Virus record (IMG/VR): IMGVR_UViG_3300042463_000545
Coordinates: 1-64,000 of that record
DNA from: a virus
Length of the DNA stretch: 64,000 nucleotides
Reading direction: 5' to 3' (one strand)
Below are positions 46,305-56,800 of the stretch, piece after piece (the first letter of the stretch is position 1; each line of letters begins with the position of its first letter). Position numbers and translations under genes: made by a program. A model generated the notes under the pieces. The model was given only the letters and a program-made list of their open reading frames with translations. It made no database searches and was not told the DNA's origin.

Positions 46305-49300
46305 ATGAAGGCTGAAATTTTAAAGATAGCAGGTGTTAAGTCTGAGAAGGAGTTCTACAAAAAATTCCCTACGGAAGAATCTTTTATGAAGGTTCATGGG
46401 AAAGCTTTGAAGAAAGCTCAAGTTGGAGCTATGATTCAAGGAAGCTCATCTTCTCAGTTTAATCCTCAACCAATTAACTTTCAACAGTTGTATGACCAGA
46501 ATGATATGTTCATAACTGGATCAACGCAAAATATGCGTAATGCACAAGCACAACAATCAATGCTTGCTGGACAACAAAACATGCCTAATAAAAAATCAGG
46601 AGTTGTTGATGCAATTAACCAAATAGGAAAAATTGCAGATGATGCCTCTAATGGTGCTAAGAATGGTAAGAAGTTAAAAAAAGCTCAGGGTGGTATAGCG
46701 GGTGTTGTTGGAAAAGTTGGTAAAGGACTTGGTAAAGGTGTAGATAAACTTGGTGGCCCAATGGCTGCTGCTCAAGCAGTTGGTGATGTAGTTGGTGGTA
46801 TTCAGCAAATGCGTGATGAGAAACAACTTATGAAACAAGCCCAGCAAATGGCTGGTGTAAGTGATGTTGCTTTTCAAGCTTCTATGACACGTCCTGAACA
46901 AGTTCAGAAAAAATATGTACGTCCAGAAGACAATATAAATACAGGGCAAGAGTTCTTCCCTATCTATGGTGTAGGAACCACCCTTGCAAAGAATGGTACA
47001 GAGATAGCAAATACATTTGCTCCTAATACTATCTACACAGATTTAGAAGAAGCTCAGAATGGTATAACCAAGTTTGCACAACAAGGTGGTGGAGATGCTC
47101 TTTCTCAACTCACTGCTGGACTAGGAAATCCAAAAGGATATGGTGTTAGTGGTGGTGGAAAACTAGGTGCTGGTGTTGGAAGTGCACTTGGTAATATAGT
47201 TGGTGGTCCAGTTGGAGGTATGGTTGGAAAGGTTGCTGGTCAAACTCTTGGTAATGTATTAGATAGAAAAGCTGAAAAGACAGAACAAGCTAGAGGTGTT
47301 GTTGATAGAAATATTACATCAATGGCCTTTAACCAAGGCACCCAGGGATTGCAACAACAAAACTACTCTCATATGAGAGATGGTGGTATGGCAAATCCAC
47401 AAGTAGCGACAGAGCTAGAGGGTATACCATTAACTAGATTGTTTGCTCCAGATCCAACAATGGATACACTACGTGCAGGTGGACATTTGAAAAGCTATAC
47501 AGCTCCTAGCGAACGTGCAATGTATACAGGAAGAGATCAGTTTGCTATGGGTGGCAATCTTGAAACTCATTGGGGTGGGCACGCAGAACCTATGTCTTAC
47601 AATCCTTATCTTCCTGAAGGAGGAGAAACTGTAATGTTTAGAGGTAGGTCTCATGATGAGTCTGATGGAAAAGGTAATACAGGTATTGGAATCACCTATG
47701 GTGAAAGTCCTGTAGAAGTGGAAAGAGGAGAACCAGCTGTACAACTTCGTAATGGCTCAGATGGAGATAATAGTCTTACAGTTTATGGTAACTTGAAAAT
47801 TCCAAAAATGGGAGCTGAGATGATTGGTTCGCCTAAAGCAACAGGTAAGAAGTTTAAAAACTATGTTGCTGACCTATCTAAAACTGAGCAGAAACAAAAT
47901 AAACTTATTGACAAGTCTGTTACAGAACTTAATAACCTAGATGTAAATAACCCATACGACCTACTTAAGTTTCAATCATATAAAGCAAACATTCTTGGGG
48001 CAAATCAAAAACTCAAGAATATTGCTGATGAGAAAATAAAATTAGCTAATCTACAATCTGCTATTAATGACACTGCTGAAGAATACAATCTTGTAGCTGA
48101 TGATTTAGCACAGGGTAAAGTGAAGCAGGCTAAGAAAGGAGCTTCTATCAAGAAGGCTCAAACTGGAGTTACACAAGACGCTAGTGGTAAGATATACGAA
48201 GGTCAGGAACTTCCTGAGTTCACCGTAACTCCTTTTGATGAGCAATATCCATTTTATCAATCTCTTTCTAATGAACAGAAAAGATACATCAATGAGGATA
48301 GTCCAATAGGAAGAGCAACTAGAGCACTAGCAGCCACTGGTAAGAGAGGTCAAACTGCTAGCGACATATCTAATGTTGTTAGAGACGTTGAGAAGTTTGG
48401 ATATGAAGCAAGTGGAGTTCCAGGTACTATAAGATTTGCAGGCGATCCTGTTACAAATTTAACAGGTACAGGTAAAACTTTATTGGATCTTGGTGTTACT
48501 GGAGCTTCTGCATTTTCGCCAGCTGGGTATGGATCACTTGGTGGGTATAATCCAATAACAGGAGAGGAAATGTTCAATCAGCAAAATCTAGAAGGAACAT
48601 TCAATACATTAGATGCGTTGGGTATGGGCTCCATGATGGCTGCGCCACTCATTAAACCAGCTAGTGCAGCTGCGAGAACAGTTGGAAAAGCAGCTGGAAA
48701 AGCAGTTGCTCCACACATGATAAGTATAGAAAATGTTAAAGGTCAAGTTAAGGGTGTTGCAGATAAAATCAAAACGCTTAAGGAACTTGAAAAGGTTGGA
48801 ATGGAAGGTGTTCCTATGATGGAAGGAGTTGATCAAGTTAAAGAAGTTAGAAATTTTGGTAAACGACTTAACGAATTCCAATCAAAAATTAAAGGTGCTA
48901 AAAGTAGTGAGCTTTCTAAATATTATGATGAGTATAATGAACTAACTGAAAAAGCTGATAAACTTCAATCATTAGGCGAAGGAACAGACTACAGTAACGT
49001 ATTATCTTCTTTAAATAGAAAACTAAATGATTTAGCAGGCTACAAACATGATGATTTCATAGAAAAGCTTAAAAACTTAGGAGGAGACCCATCAACTGTA
49101 GCATATTTACAGAGTAACCCAGATGTAGCAGCACAATATGCTAATAGAACATCTAGATTCAGTGATGAACAGATATTTGACGACCTTGATCATGGATACT
49201 TTGTTCGAGAAGTTACAGATGCTATCAATCGTCCTTCACGTAAAATGGATAATTTCTCACCTTACACAAATTCCATAGATCCTATAGTTGGAATAGACCC

Positions 49301-51074
49301 TGTAGAAGGTACCTTCATAATGAATGATAATTCTCGTTCGTGGGGGTCTGATGCATTGATTCAAAAAGATGGGAAGATATATACAAAAGGTACTTATGGA
49401 GATCCTGATAAATTTTATTCATATCCATTTTATAAAAATGTTGGCGATAAGCTAATAGATTTATATACTAGTGCAAAACTTTCAGGATCTAAAATTCTTC
49501 CGCAAGTAGAAAGTGGTCAAGATGCTACAGAGTTACTACATACTTTATTTGCAAGAGATAATGATGTTGTAAGTATGCTCCGTCAAGCTGATCGATATGT
49601 AAGCGAAGCAGATAAAGGATTGTTTTATCCAGCAGGTAGTTTGTCTGGTGATAGTTATCCGTTATCAGTTAGTATGATAAATAGAATGTTGAAAAAGGAT
49701 CCTGAATCAAAATTAAGATTCCTTGGTTATAAACAATCTAATAATCTTGGGTTTGCTGATAAAATGCAAAACCCTCAGTTACTAGCATCTGAGCTTACTC
49801 AATTAGTAAATGATCTTGAGAAAACTACTGGTAGCGCTCTACCTAAACCGTTCCGTCATGCAAAAGCCACAGAAGATTCAAACGTCTTCTTTCCAACGTT
49901 TGGTGTTTCAAAAGGTGAGACAAATAAAATAATTGATGAATATTTGAAAAATGCCCCAATCTCAGATAGACTTGGTCTAAAAAGATCTGTTATTAAAGTT
50001 GCAGATCAACCTTCTATTAACATGACTCCAGGTAGTAATATATTAAAAGATGGAGGATTTGTAAATATTAAGAAAGCTCAGCTAGGTGTTACACAACCAC
50101 CTACAGTAAATCTTCAACCAGTAAATGTTACTGCTTCAAGCTTGATGGCTAATAGAAATCCATTTGGTCCAATTCAGGTTCCTCAAAGTGTTATAAACGC
50201 TGGTATTAAAAAGCCTCGTCAAACATTGGCACAAATGAATAGTTGGAAACCAACGTTAGGTAATCTTCCACAGATCAGACCTTTCTATAGTCCTTTCTAT
50301 ACGCCTCCTGCTGGTCAACAAGCAGCGCAAAATGAAGAAGGTAAAATTAACTGGATGGATGTAGTTAATCAGATTCTTCCTTACGTTAGACCAACTGATG
50401 CAGAAGCTCTTGACCCACGTCAACTATCTGGAGAAATGCTTGCCCTTGCTACAAACCAAGTGGACCCTGTACAAATGCAAAGCATTCAACCACAACTAAC
50501 TGCTCCATTTGATATATCTCTTCAGGACATCATTAATCAAAATCAAGCTGACTACAGATCTGCTCAAAGAATGATGGGATACAATCCAGCTGCTCAAGGT
50601 GCATTGAATGCACAGAAGTATGCAGCTAATCAAAAAGTACTTGGTGAACAGTTTAGAATGAACCAGGCTATGAAAAACCAAGTGTACGCTGATAACAGAA
50701 ATATTCTAGATCAAGCTAACTTGCAAAATATGCAAGGTATGGATCAACAATATGTAAGACAGCAAGAGGCTCTTTCTAATACCAAGCTTACAGCTCAAGC
50801 TGCTCTTAGTTCTATTGCTTCTAAATATCTACAGAACCAATCTGAGAATAGAACTCTTCAGACATATGAAAATATGTATAACTACAGATTCGATCCACGT
50901 TTCAGAGCAGGAAACATGAATCCTCTTGCACAGTTCAACACTGATATATCAGGACTTTCTTATGAACAACTCCAAGCATTAGCTGATCTTAAGAAAAGCC
51001 AAACTCCTGTCACTACAACTAACACTACAACTATCAGAAATGGTGGTATAGTGAGAGCAATTAAGTCCATGTAA
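46305..51074 (+). CDS. Large virion (ejection) protein with repeated KKAQ motif (1589 aa)
   Basis: Starts MKAEILKIAGVKSEKEFYKKFPTEESFMKVHG, a beginning I associate with large crAss-like virion proteins. Gly-rich hydrophobic segments (AGVVGKVGKGLGKG, LGNIVGGPVGGMVGKVAG) could insert in or cross a membrane. The motif KKAQxG occurs four times (residues 36, 125, 616, 1256), and IYEGQELPEFTV repeats a motif of the previous gene. Long coiled regions and a Gln/Asn-rich C-terminus (QAALSSIASKYLQNQ). Probably a cargo protein packed in the capsid or tail and ejected. No enzyme domain seen. Confidence 0.6.
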   Translation: MKAEILKIAGVKSEKEFYKKFPTEESFMKVHGKALKKAQVGAMIQGSSSSQFNPQPINFQQLYDQNDMFITGSTQNMRNAQAQQSMLAGQQNMPNKKSGVVDAINQIGKIADDASNGAKNGKKLKKAQGGIAGVVGKVGKGLGKGVDKLGGPMAAAQAVGDVVGGIQQMRDEKQLMKQAQQMAGVSDVAFQASMTRPEQVQKKYVRPEDNINTGQEFFPIYGVGTTLAKNGTEIANTFAPNTIYTDLEEAQNGITKFAQQGGGDALSQLTAGLGNPKGYGVSGGGKLGAGVGSALGNIVGGPVGGMVGKVAGQTLGNVLDRKAEKTEQARGVVDRNITSMAFNQGTQGLQQQNYSHMRDGGMANPQVATELEGIPLTRLFAPDPTMDTLRAGGHLKSYTAPSERAMYTGRDQFAMGGNLETHWGGHAEPMSYNPYLPEGGETVMFRGRSHDESDGKGNTGIGITYGESPVEVERGEPAVQLRNGSDGDNSLTVYGNLKIPKMGAEMIGSPKATGKKFKNYVADLSKTEQKQNKLIDKSVTELNNLDVNNPYDLLKFQSYKANILGANQKLKNIADEKIKLANLQSAINDTAEEYNLVADDLAQGKVKQAKKGASIKKAQTGVTQDASGKIYEGQELPEFTVTPFDEQYPFYQSLSNEQKRYINEDSPIGRATRALAATGKRGQTASDISNVVRDVEKFGYEASGVPGTIRFAGDPVTNLTGTGKTLLDLGVTGASAFSPAGYGSLGGYNPITGEEMFNQQNLEGTFNTLDALGMGSMMAAPLIKPASAAARTVGKAAGKAVAPHMISIENVKGQVKGVADKIKTLKELEKVGMEGVPMMEGVDQVKEVRNFGKRLNEFQSKIKGAKSSELSKYYDEYNELTEKADKLQSLGEGTDYSNVLSSLNRKLNDLAGYKHDDFIEKLKNLGGDPSTVAYLQSNPDVAAQYANRTSRFSDEQIFDDLDHGYFVREVTDAINRPSRKMDNFSPYTNSIDPIVGIDPVEGTFIMNDNSRSWGSDALIQKDGKIYTKGTYGDPDKFYSYPFYKNVGDKLIDLYTSAKLSGSKILPQVESGQDATELLHTLFARDNDVVSMLRQADRYVSEADKGLFYPAGSLSGDSYPLSVSMINRMLKKDPESKLRFLGYKQSNNLGFADKMQNPQLLASELTQLVNDLEKTTGSALPKPFRHAKATEDSNVFFPTFGVSKGETNKIIDEYLKNAPISDRLGLKRSVIKVADQPSINMTPGSNILKDGGFVNIKKAQLGVTQPPTVNLQPVNVTASSLMANRNPFGPIQVPQSVINAGIKKPRQTLAQMNSWKPTLGNLPQIRPFYSPFYTPPAGQQAAQNEEGKINWMDVVNQILPYVRPTDAEALDPRQLSGEMLALATNQVDPVQMQSIQPQLTAPFDISLQDIINQNQADYRSAQRMMGYNPAAQGALNAQKYAANQKVLGEQFRMNQAMKNQVYADNRNILDQANLQNMQGMDQQYVRQQEALSNTKLTAQAALSSIASKYLQNQSENRTLQTYENMYNYRFDPRFRAGNMNPLAQFNTDISGLSYEQLQALADLKKSQTPVTTTNTTTIRNGGIVRAIKSM

Positions 51075-51114
51075 TCTGGACTATTACTACTAAATTTGAT
51101 AAAACAATAATAAT

Positions 51115-53847
51115 ATGGCTTCATTCACAGATGCGATACCTCAGTTTAACCCATACATTCAACAGCTTCCTGTTGAGGCTATGGTTAATGTTGGTATGGA
51201 GAAGCAACAGCGTTACGACCAAGGGATACAAAGAATCCAGTCTCAGATAGATCAAGTTGCAGGGCTTAGTATTTCTAGACCTCAGGATAGAGAATACCTA
51301 CAATCTAAACTTAACGAACTTGGCTCTAAGCTAAAGACTGTTGCAGCTGCTGACTTTTCAAATTATCAGCTAGTTAATTCTGTAGCAGGCATGGCTGGTA
51401 GCATTGCGAAAGACCCAACTATTATTGCATCTATGCAATCAACAGCTCAAAGAGCAGCTCTACAAGAAAGAATTAAAAAAGATACTGAAGCTGGAAAATA
51501 TAATCCTGCAAACACCACGTTATATAATATATCAGATCAAGAATGGTTTAACGATCCTAATGTTGGGGCTAAGTATACTGGCTATTATAAAACTCCCCAT
51601 GACGTATGGGGAAAGATTAAAGACATAGCAGAAGAGGTAGGTATTGATTCAAAAGAAGTAGATAATCTTTTTGAAAGAGATTCTATTACAGGAGAAGTAA
51701 AGCGTGACAAAGATGGCAATCCAATCTTTGATGAGATGCTAGTTCAGAAAACTTTAAAAGGTAAAGATCCAGCAAAGCTGCTCTCTGCTTTTCAAGGTGC
51801 TCTCACTCCAGAAGATTACGAACAGCTTTCTATTGAAGGCAGATATAAGTATTTGAATTCTACACCTGAAGAGCTTAGAGAAAAGATTGTAACTCCTTTG
51901 AATGAAAAGATTGAATTTAATAATGGTAAAGTTGAGTTGTTAAAAATTGCGTTGGTTGATGAGAACAATAAAGCCAAAAAAAATCCACAGCTCATTGAAT
52001 CATTGGGTAAACAAATTGAATATTTTGAAACGGAGAATACCAATTTAAAAAAATCTCAAGAAAATGGACTGAAGTCACTTGCAAGTAATCCAGAAGGTGT
52101 TAAAGCAATGCTTTTTACAAATGATTACTTATCAATAATGTCTAGAGTCTTGTCAAGTGAAGAGGTCTCTACAAAGTATTCTGTTCACCCATTGTTTGAA
52201 ATTGCAATGGATAAGAAGAACTTTTTGTTAAGTGAAAGAGTGGCTCAAGAAAATGCTTATTATAAAGCACAAGAAAATAAAAGAGCTCAAGAAACATTTG
52301 AGCTCACCAAAGAAGAAAAACTACTTGATATAGAAAAAAAGAGAAGGGGACTATTTGGTGGTTCTGGACCTGGAACATCTGGATTACCACAAGGTATTAC
52401 AGAGTTAGGAACTCCTGCTGAAATACTTGCAGGTAAAAACACAGAATTTTCAAACACTCTATCTACCTATAACGAACTAAATAAAAATATTGCTATTCAA
52501 TCATTGAAAGCTGCAAACCCTAAACGTGCTGGAGAAACTGACGCAGCTTATGAAACACGACTAGCAGTTAAACTTAAAGAAATTGCTAAAGTTGTAGATC
52601 CAGATTCTGGAAGTATCAATGTAGCAGTTGAGAAACTTGCAATCTCTCAGCTTGAAAAATGGAGAACAGATCCAGATAACATGCCACCAACTGCAAAAAA
52701 TTTAATTGGAAAACAAAATGATGCACTTAAAACATTGAGCGTTCTTGAGACAGAAATGAAATCAGCAAGAGAGGAAGCTGATCAGATTGCTATTTCAAGA
52801 GGCATTGATATCGATGCTTATAACAAAGTTATGAAGTCTGTTAAACCAACTTCTATAAAGATACAAACAGGAGAATCAATCACTCTATCGCCAGAAGATC
52901 AACTTGATCTTGTTAATCTTCGTCCAGAAAGATTTAATACATTTGGAAGCTTGTTCCAAACTGATCAACAATCAAAGCTTAGTAGTCAAGCAAGAATGAA
53001 ACTTAATGCTAAGTATGGTGCTGAGAAAGTAAATAATATAGAAAAATTACTTTTCCCTTCCGCAGATTTTAATTCTGTATTTGGTGGTACTTTGAATTCT
53101 CCAATATTAGAAAATATATCAGATGGTATAAGAGATTCGCAAGTTGCAGACTATAGCGAAATATTAGCTGGTGTAATGCAAAAGAGTGGAATGGTTGCAC
53201 AACCATCTGTGTTTGACATACCTCAAGGAGATTTGAAAGAGGGTGAATATAATGCTAAGTATTCTAAAGTTTTAGAAAACTATAGAGCTATCGCTCCAGA
53301 CGAAGTTTCAGAAATTTCTAGCATTGTGTTATCTGGAAAATTTGCAGGAAATGCAATCGCTATTCCAGGAAATGCGGGTGTGCCAGATAGATATTATCTT
53401 AATGTCACTCCTTCGTCTGGAGAAGCACCCACTCCTATTCAAATAAATAGACAAGAGTTTGAAGAGTTAACCTTGACTCAAGCTCCACAATCTTCTTCAT
53501 TTACAGGTCCTTCATCATTACTGCTGAGAAAAGGAACAACCAATATGAATTCTTCTGGAGACTACATGAGTACATATTTTTCACCAAGTGATTTCTTAAA
53601 CTTCCAAAGTTCTAATTATTCACTTCGTGGGGATTTAGAAAAAGATTTAAATGATCCAAACTTATCTTTCATGAAACTTTATCTTATTGATAAAAATAGT
53701 GGTAATTTAGTGGATGATGCTTGGGTCAGAGATATCCCATTCGATATTACTTTGAGCAATGGTTCACCAAACTCAAATCTTAATCGAGCCTCTCAAGGGT
53801 TTAATAGCCAAAATGTTCAATTGATTTTCAATAGACCAGTAAATTAA
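51115..53847 (+). CDS. Virion protein preceding the RNA polymerase (910 aa)
   Basis: Mainly helical. N-terminus MASFTDAIPQFNPYIQQLPVEAMVNVGMEKQQRYDQGIQRIQSQIDQVAGL is a pattern familiar from crAss-like cargo proteins. Central region with long charged helices (TFELTKEEKLLDIEKKRRG), later beta-rich stretches. Lies between two giant virion proteins and overlaps the RNA polymerase gene by one base (TAATG), which suggests equal production. Probably co-ejected. A hairpin of AGTCCA/TGGACT without a good T-run sits just before it, at 51065-51083. Confidence 0.6.
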   Translation: MASFTDAIPQFNPYIQQLPVEAMVNVGMEKQQRYDQGIQRIQSQIDQVAGLSISRPQDREYLQSKLNELGSKLKTVAAADFSNYQLVNSVAGMAGSIAKDPTIIASMQSTAQRAALQERIKKDTEAGKYNPANTTLYNISDQEWFNDPNVGAKYTGYYKTPHDVWGKIKDIAEEVGIDSKEVDNLFERDSITGEVKRDKDGNPIFDEMLVQKTLKGKDPAKLLSAFQGALTPEDYEQLSIEGRYKYLNSTPEELREKIVTPLNEKIEFNNGKVELLKIALVDENNKAKKNPQLIESLGKQIEYFETENTNLKKSQENGLKSLASNPEGVKAMLFTNDYLSIMSRVLSSEEVSTKYSVHPLFEIAMDKKNFLLSERVAQENAYYKAQENKRAQETFELTKEEKLLDIEKKRRGLFGGSGPGTSGLPQGITELGTPAEILAGKNTEFSNTLSTYNELNKNIAIQSLKAANPKRAGETDAAYETRLAVKLKEIAKVVDPDSGSINVAVEKLAISQLEKWRTDPDNMPPTAKNLIGKQNDALKTLSVLETEMKSAREEADQIAISRGIDIDAYNKVMKSVKPTSIKIQTGESITLSPEDQLDLVNLRPERFNTFGSLFQTDQQSKLSSQARMKLNAKYGAEKVNNIEKLLFPSADFNSVFGGTLNSPILENISDGIRDSQVADYSEILAGVMQKSGMVAQPSVFDIPQGDLKEGEYNAKYSKVLENYRAIAPDEVSEISSIVLSGKFAGNAIAIPGNAGVPDRYYLNVTPSSGEAPTPIQINRQEFEELTLTQAPQSSSFTGPSSLLLRKGTTNMNSSGDYMSTYFSPSDFLNFQSSNYSLRGDLEKDLNDPNLSFMKLYLIDKNSGNLVDDAWVRDIPFDITLSNGSPNSNLNRASQGFNSQNVQLIFNRPVN

Positions 53848-56800
53848 TGGAAGAAGAATTAGGAGTATTTGGACAAAATAGTTCGTCAAATCAAAACCCT
53901 TCAACACAATTACCTTCTCAGAATCAAAGATCAATTATTGATACTTTCAATACATTGATGAATCAAGGTGCCCCAAAGTTAGGGCAAGGTAATAATACAT
54001 TTACATACACTCCAGCTGCTGGACTTGATTCTTCAGGTAGATATGATAAAGTTTATCCAGGAATGGATAACGAAGATCTTTATGCCACATACCAAGGAAC
54101 CGCTGAAAAACTTGGCAATGGTGTTGCTAAGTTTGTTGGTATTGCTGGTTCGACATTTATAAATGGTACAGCTGGTTTAGTTTATGGTGCTTTTGATTGG
54201 GCAAGAACTGGCAAGTTCTCCTCTATGTTTGATAATGATCTTACTAAACAACTGAATGATTTCAATAATGAATATCTAGAAACAACATTTGCTAACTATA
54301 AAACACAGAGAGAAACAAATGGTGACTGGTGGGAACCAGAAAATCTTCTTACAGCTAACTTCTTAGCTGATAATATTATTAAAAATCTTGGATTTGCAGT
54401 AGGTGCTTATGCCAGTGGTTTCGCATGGTCTGGTGCCTTCAAAGCAATTGGTTTGACATCTAGACTTGTTGGACAAGGAAGAAATATGGCAGCGTCTGCT
54501 GATGCTGCTGTAGGTTCAGCTAATGCTCTTCCACAGGCACAAAGACTATCAACTATAACCAATGCACTAAATAAATTAGGAGCATCTTCTAAAGTTGCTA
54601 CTGGTAGAGCATTGATGGGAGCTGAAAGAGGTATTGTAGCAACCTTTGGTGCTGCTGGCGAAGCTGGTATAGAAGCTCTTAATGCTTCCCAAGAATTCAG
54701 ACAATCATTGATTGATAAATACACTGCTGAGAATGGATATTTACCACAAGGAGATGATCTAGCTAATATTAATGATCTTGCAGAAAGAGCTGGTAAAACA
54801 GTGTATGGATTGAACATTGGATTACTATCAGCTTCTAACTTTATACAACTTCCTAAAATATTCTCTTCTACATTTAGAGGGGAAAAGAATATTGTTAACA
54901 ATGTAATGTTTAAAGATGGGAAGTATCTTTCAGCACTTCCTGAAAAAGGATTAGCCAAAACTTTTTATAAAGCTAGAAGCATTGCTGGATTAGCATTCAA
55001 TACAACTGAAGCACTCGAAGAGGCTTCACAATATGCTGCACAAGTTGGTACACAGAACTATTTCTCAAAGCTTGATGAGACAGGAAGTGCTTCTATTCTA
55101 AATGATCTATTCTTTGATGGTGCTAAAGAGGCATTGACTAGTGACGAAGGTTTACTTAACCTATTCATTGGTGGTGTATCTGGAGCTATCATGACATCTG
55201 GAATACCAACACTTGGTATGACTGGTGATATTAGAGAGAGAGGATTTACTGGATATGGTGGTCAGCAAGCAAAGCTTAGAGATGAAGCTATCACTATATT
55301 CAATAGCTCCCTGATTAAAGATAAACTTAAGGATTCTTCAAAAGTTATAAATGCTGCTGAAGCAATTCAACAAGAGAGAGCACAGAAGATTATACAAGGA
55401 GATGTATCAGGATCAAAAGATCTTGAGTTTGATTTTCTTTTTGGCACAATATTAAATCGTGCCAAGTACACATCTACAGAATTTGTAAATCTTGAGCTTG
55501 AAGAACTTAGATCTGTTGCTAATACAGAAGAAGGATTTTTGCAATTACAGCAAGAGGGATATGCGTATCAAACTGATACTAGACAATCATTCTTGAATAG
55601 ACTTCAAACTATTGAAAACCAAGCTAATTATATTGATAAAGCCTATCAAGATATTAGCCTAAAGTACAAAGGTGTTGTTGATAACAAGGGTGATCGTGTT
55701 TATAGCGATGTTGTAATTGACAAACTCACTTATGCTGCTTCTAAAGTATTTGATTATGATAGTAGAATACCTAGCCTAAATAACAAGTTAATATCTGCTG
55801 GTGTAAATACTGCTGAGCTATTCAATGATGTATTGTTGAATGGAACTCCTAAAGAGGAGGCTGTTGAAAAAGCTCTATCAGAAATCAAATCAAAAGGTTC
55901 AATCAATGAGGATGAGTTAACTCAAGATCTGTTTGAGCTTGTTGAAATGGGTATGAAGAGAAAGAAGTTTCTTGATGAATATTCTGAGATGAAATCTACT
56001 CCTGAGAAATTCACTCCAAAAGAAAAGGAACCTGAAACAGTTATTCCTCAAGAAGAAGTTGGTAAGACAGTTAAAATCAAAACCAAGGATGGTGAGAAAA
56101 ATTTTAAAATAGGTGAGGAGTACTTTCTAGGTAAAGTTGTAAAGTATGATCCAAAAGGAAATGAAATTTATCGTTTTCCAAAACTTACTATTCTTGGACA
56201 AAATCCAGATGGTACCATTAAAATAAGAGATAACAAAGGAGAAAGAGATATTGATGCTGAAGAATTACAGGATTACAAATTAGGAAGAGTTTCAGCAGTT
56301 GCCAATAATCCCATAGCTGCATTCTTCATGAAGAATGCTAATACCGTTGTAGAATGGAACATGGGTAAAGATAAGGGTGGTGTTAAGAAAGGAAGACTTG
56401 AGTTTGATAGTGATAAAAATCAACTCATGTTTACTTATGTCACCAAGGGTAAGAAAGGTAAATCAGTTGTAAAATCAATACCAGTTGATTTAAAATCATT
56501 CGAACCAAAACCTGGATTTAAAACAGCAATGTTCTCTCTTGGTAGACAATTAACCACTGAAGAGAAAGAGCAAATTAAGCAATCTAAAGATGCAAAGAAA
56601 GATGCAGCTCCTTCACAATTCTATGCACAAGTTATAAATGATTACCACAATGAGGTTATTGAGAAACAAGCTGAGTTAGAAAAAACAATTAAGCAGAAGA
56701 GAGCTGATGTTATAACTATTGAAGAAGAGCTTGAAAAAATCAATAAGATTATTCAACAAGGTGGAGATGATGCTAGAGCTAAGAAGGGTACAAGACTAAA

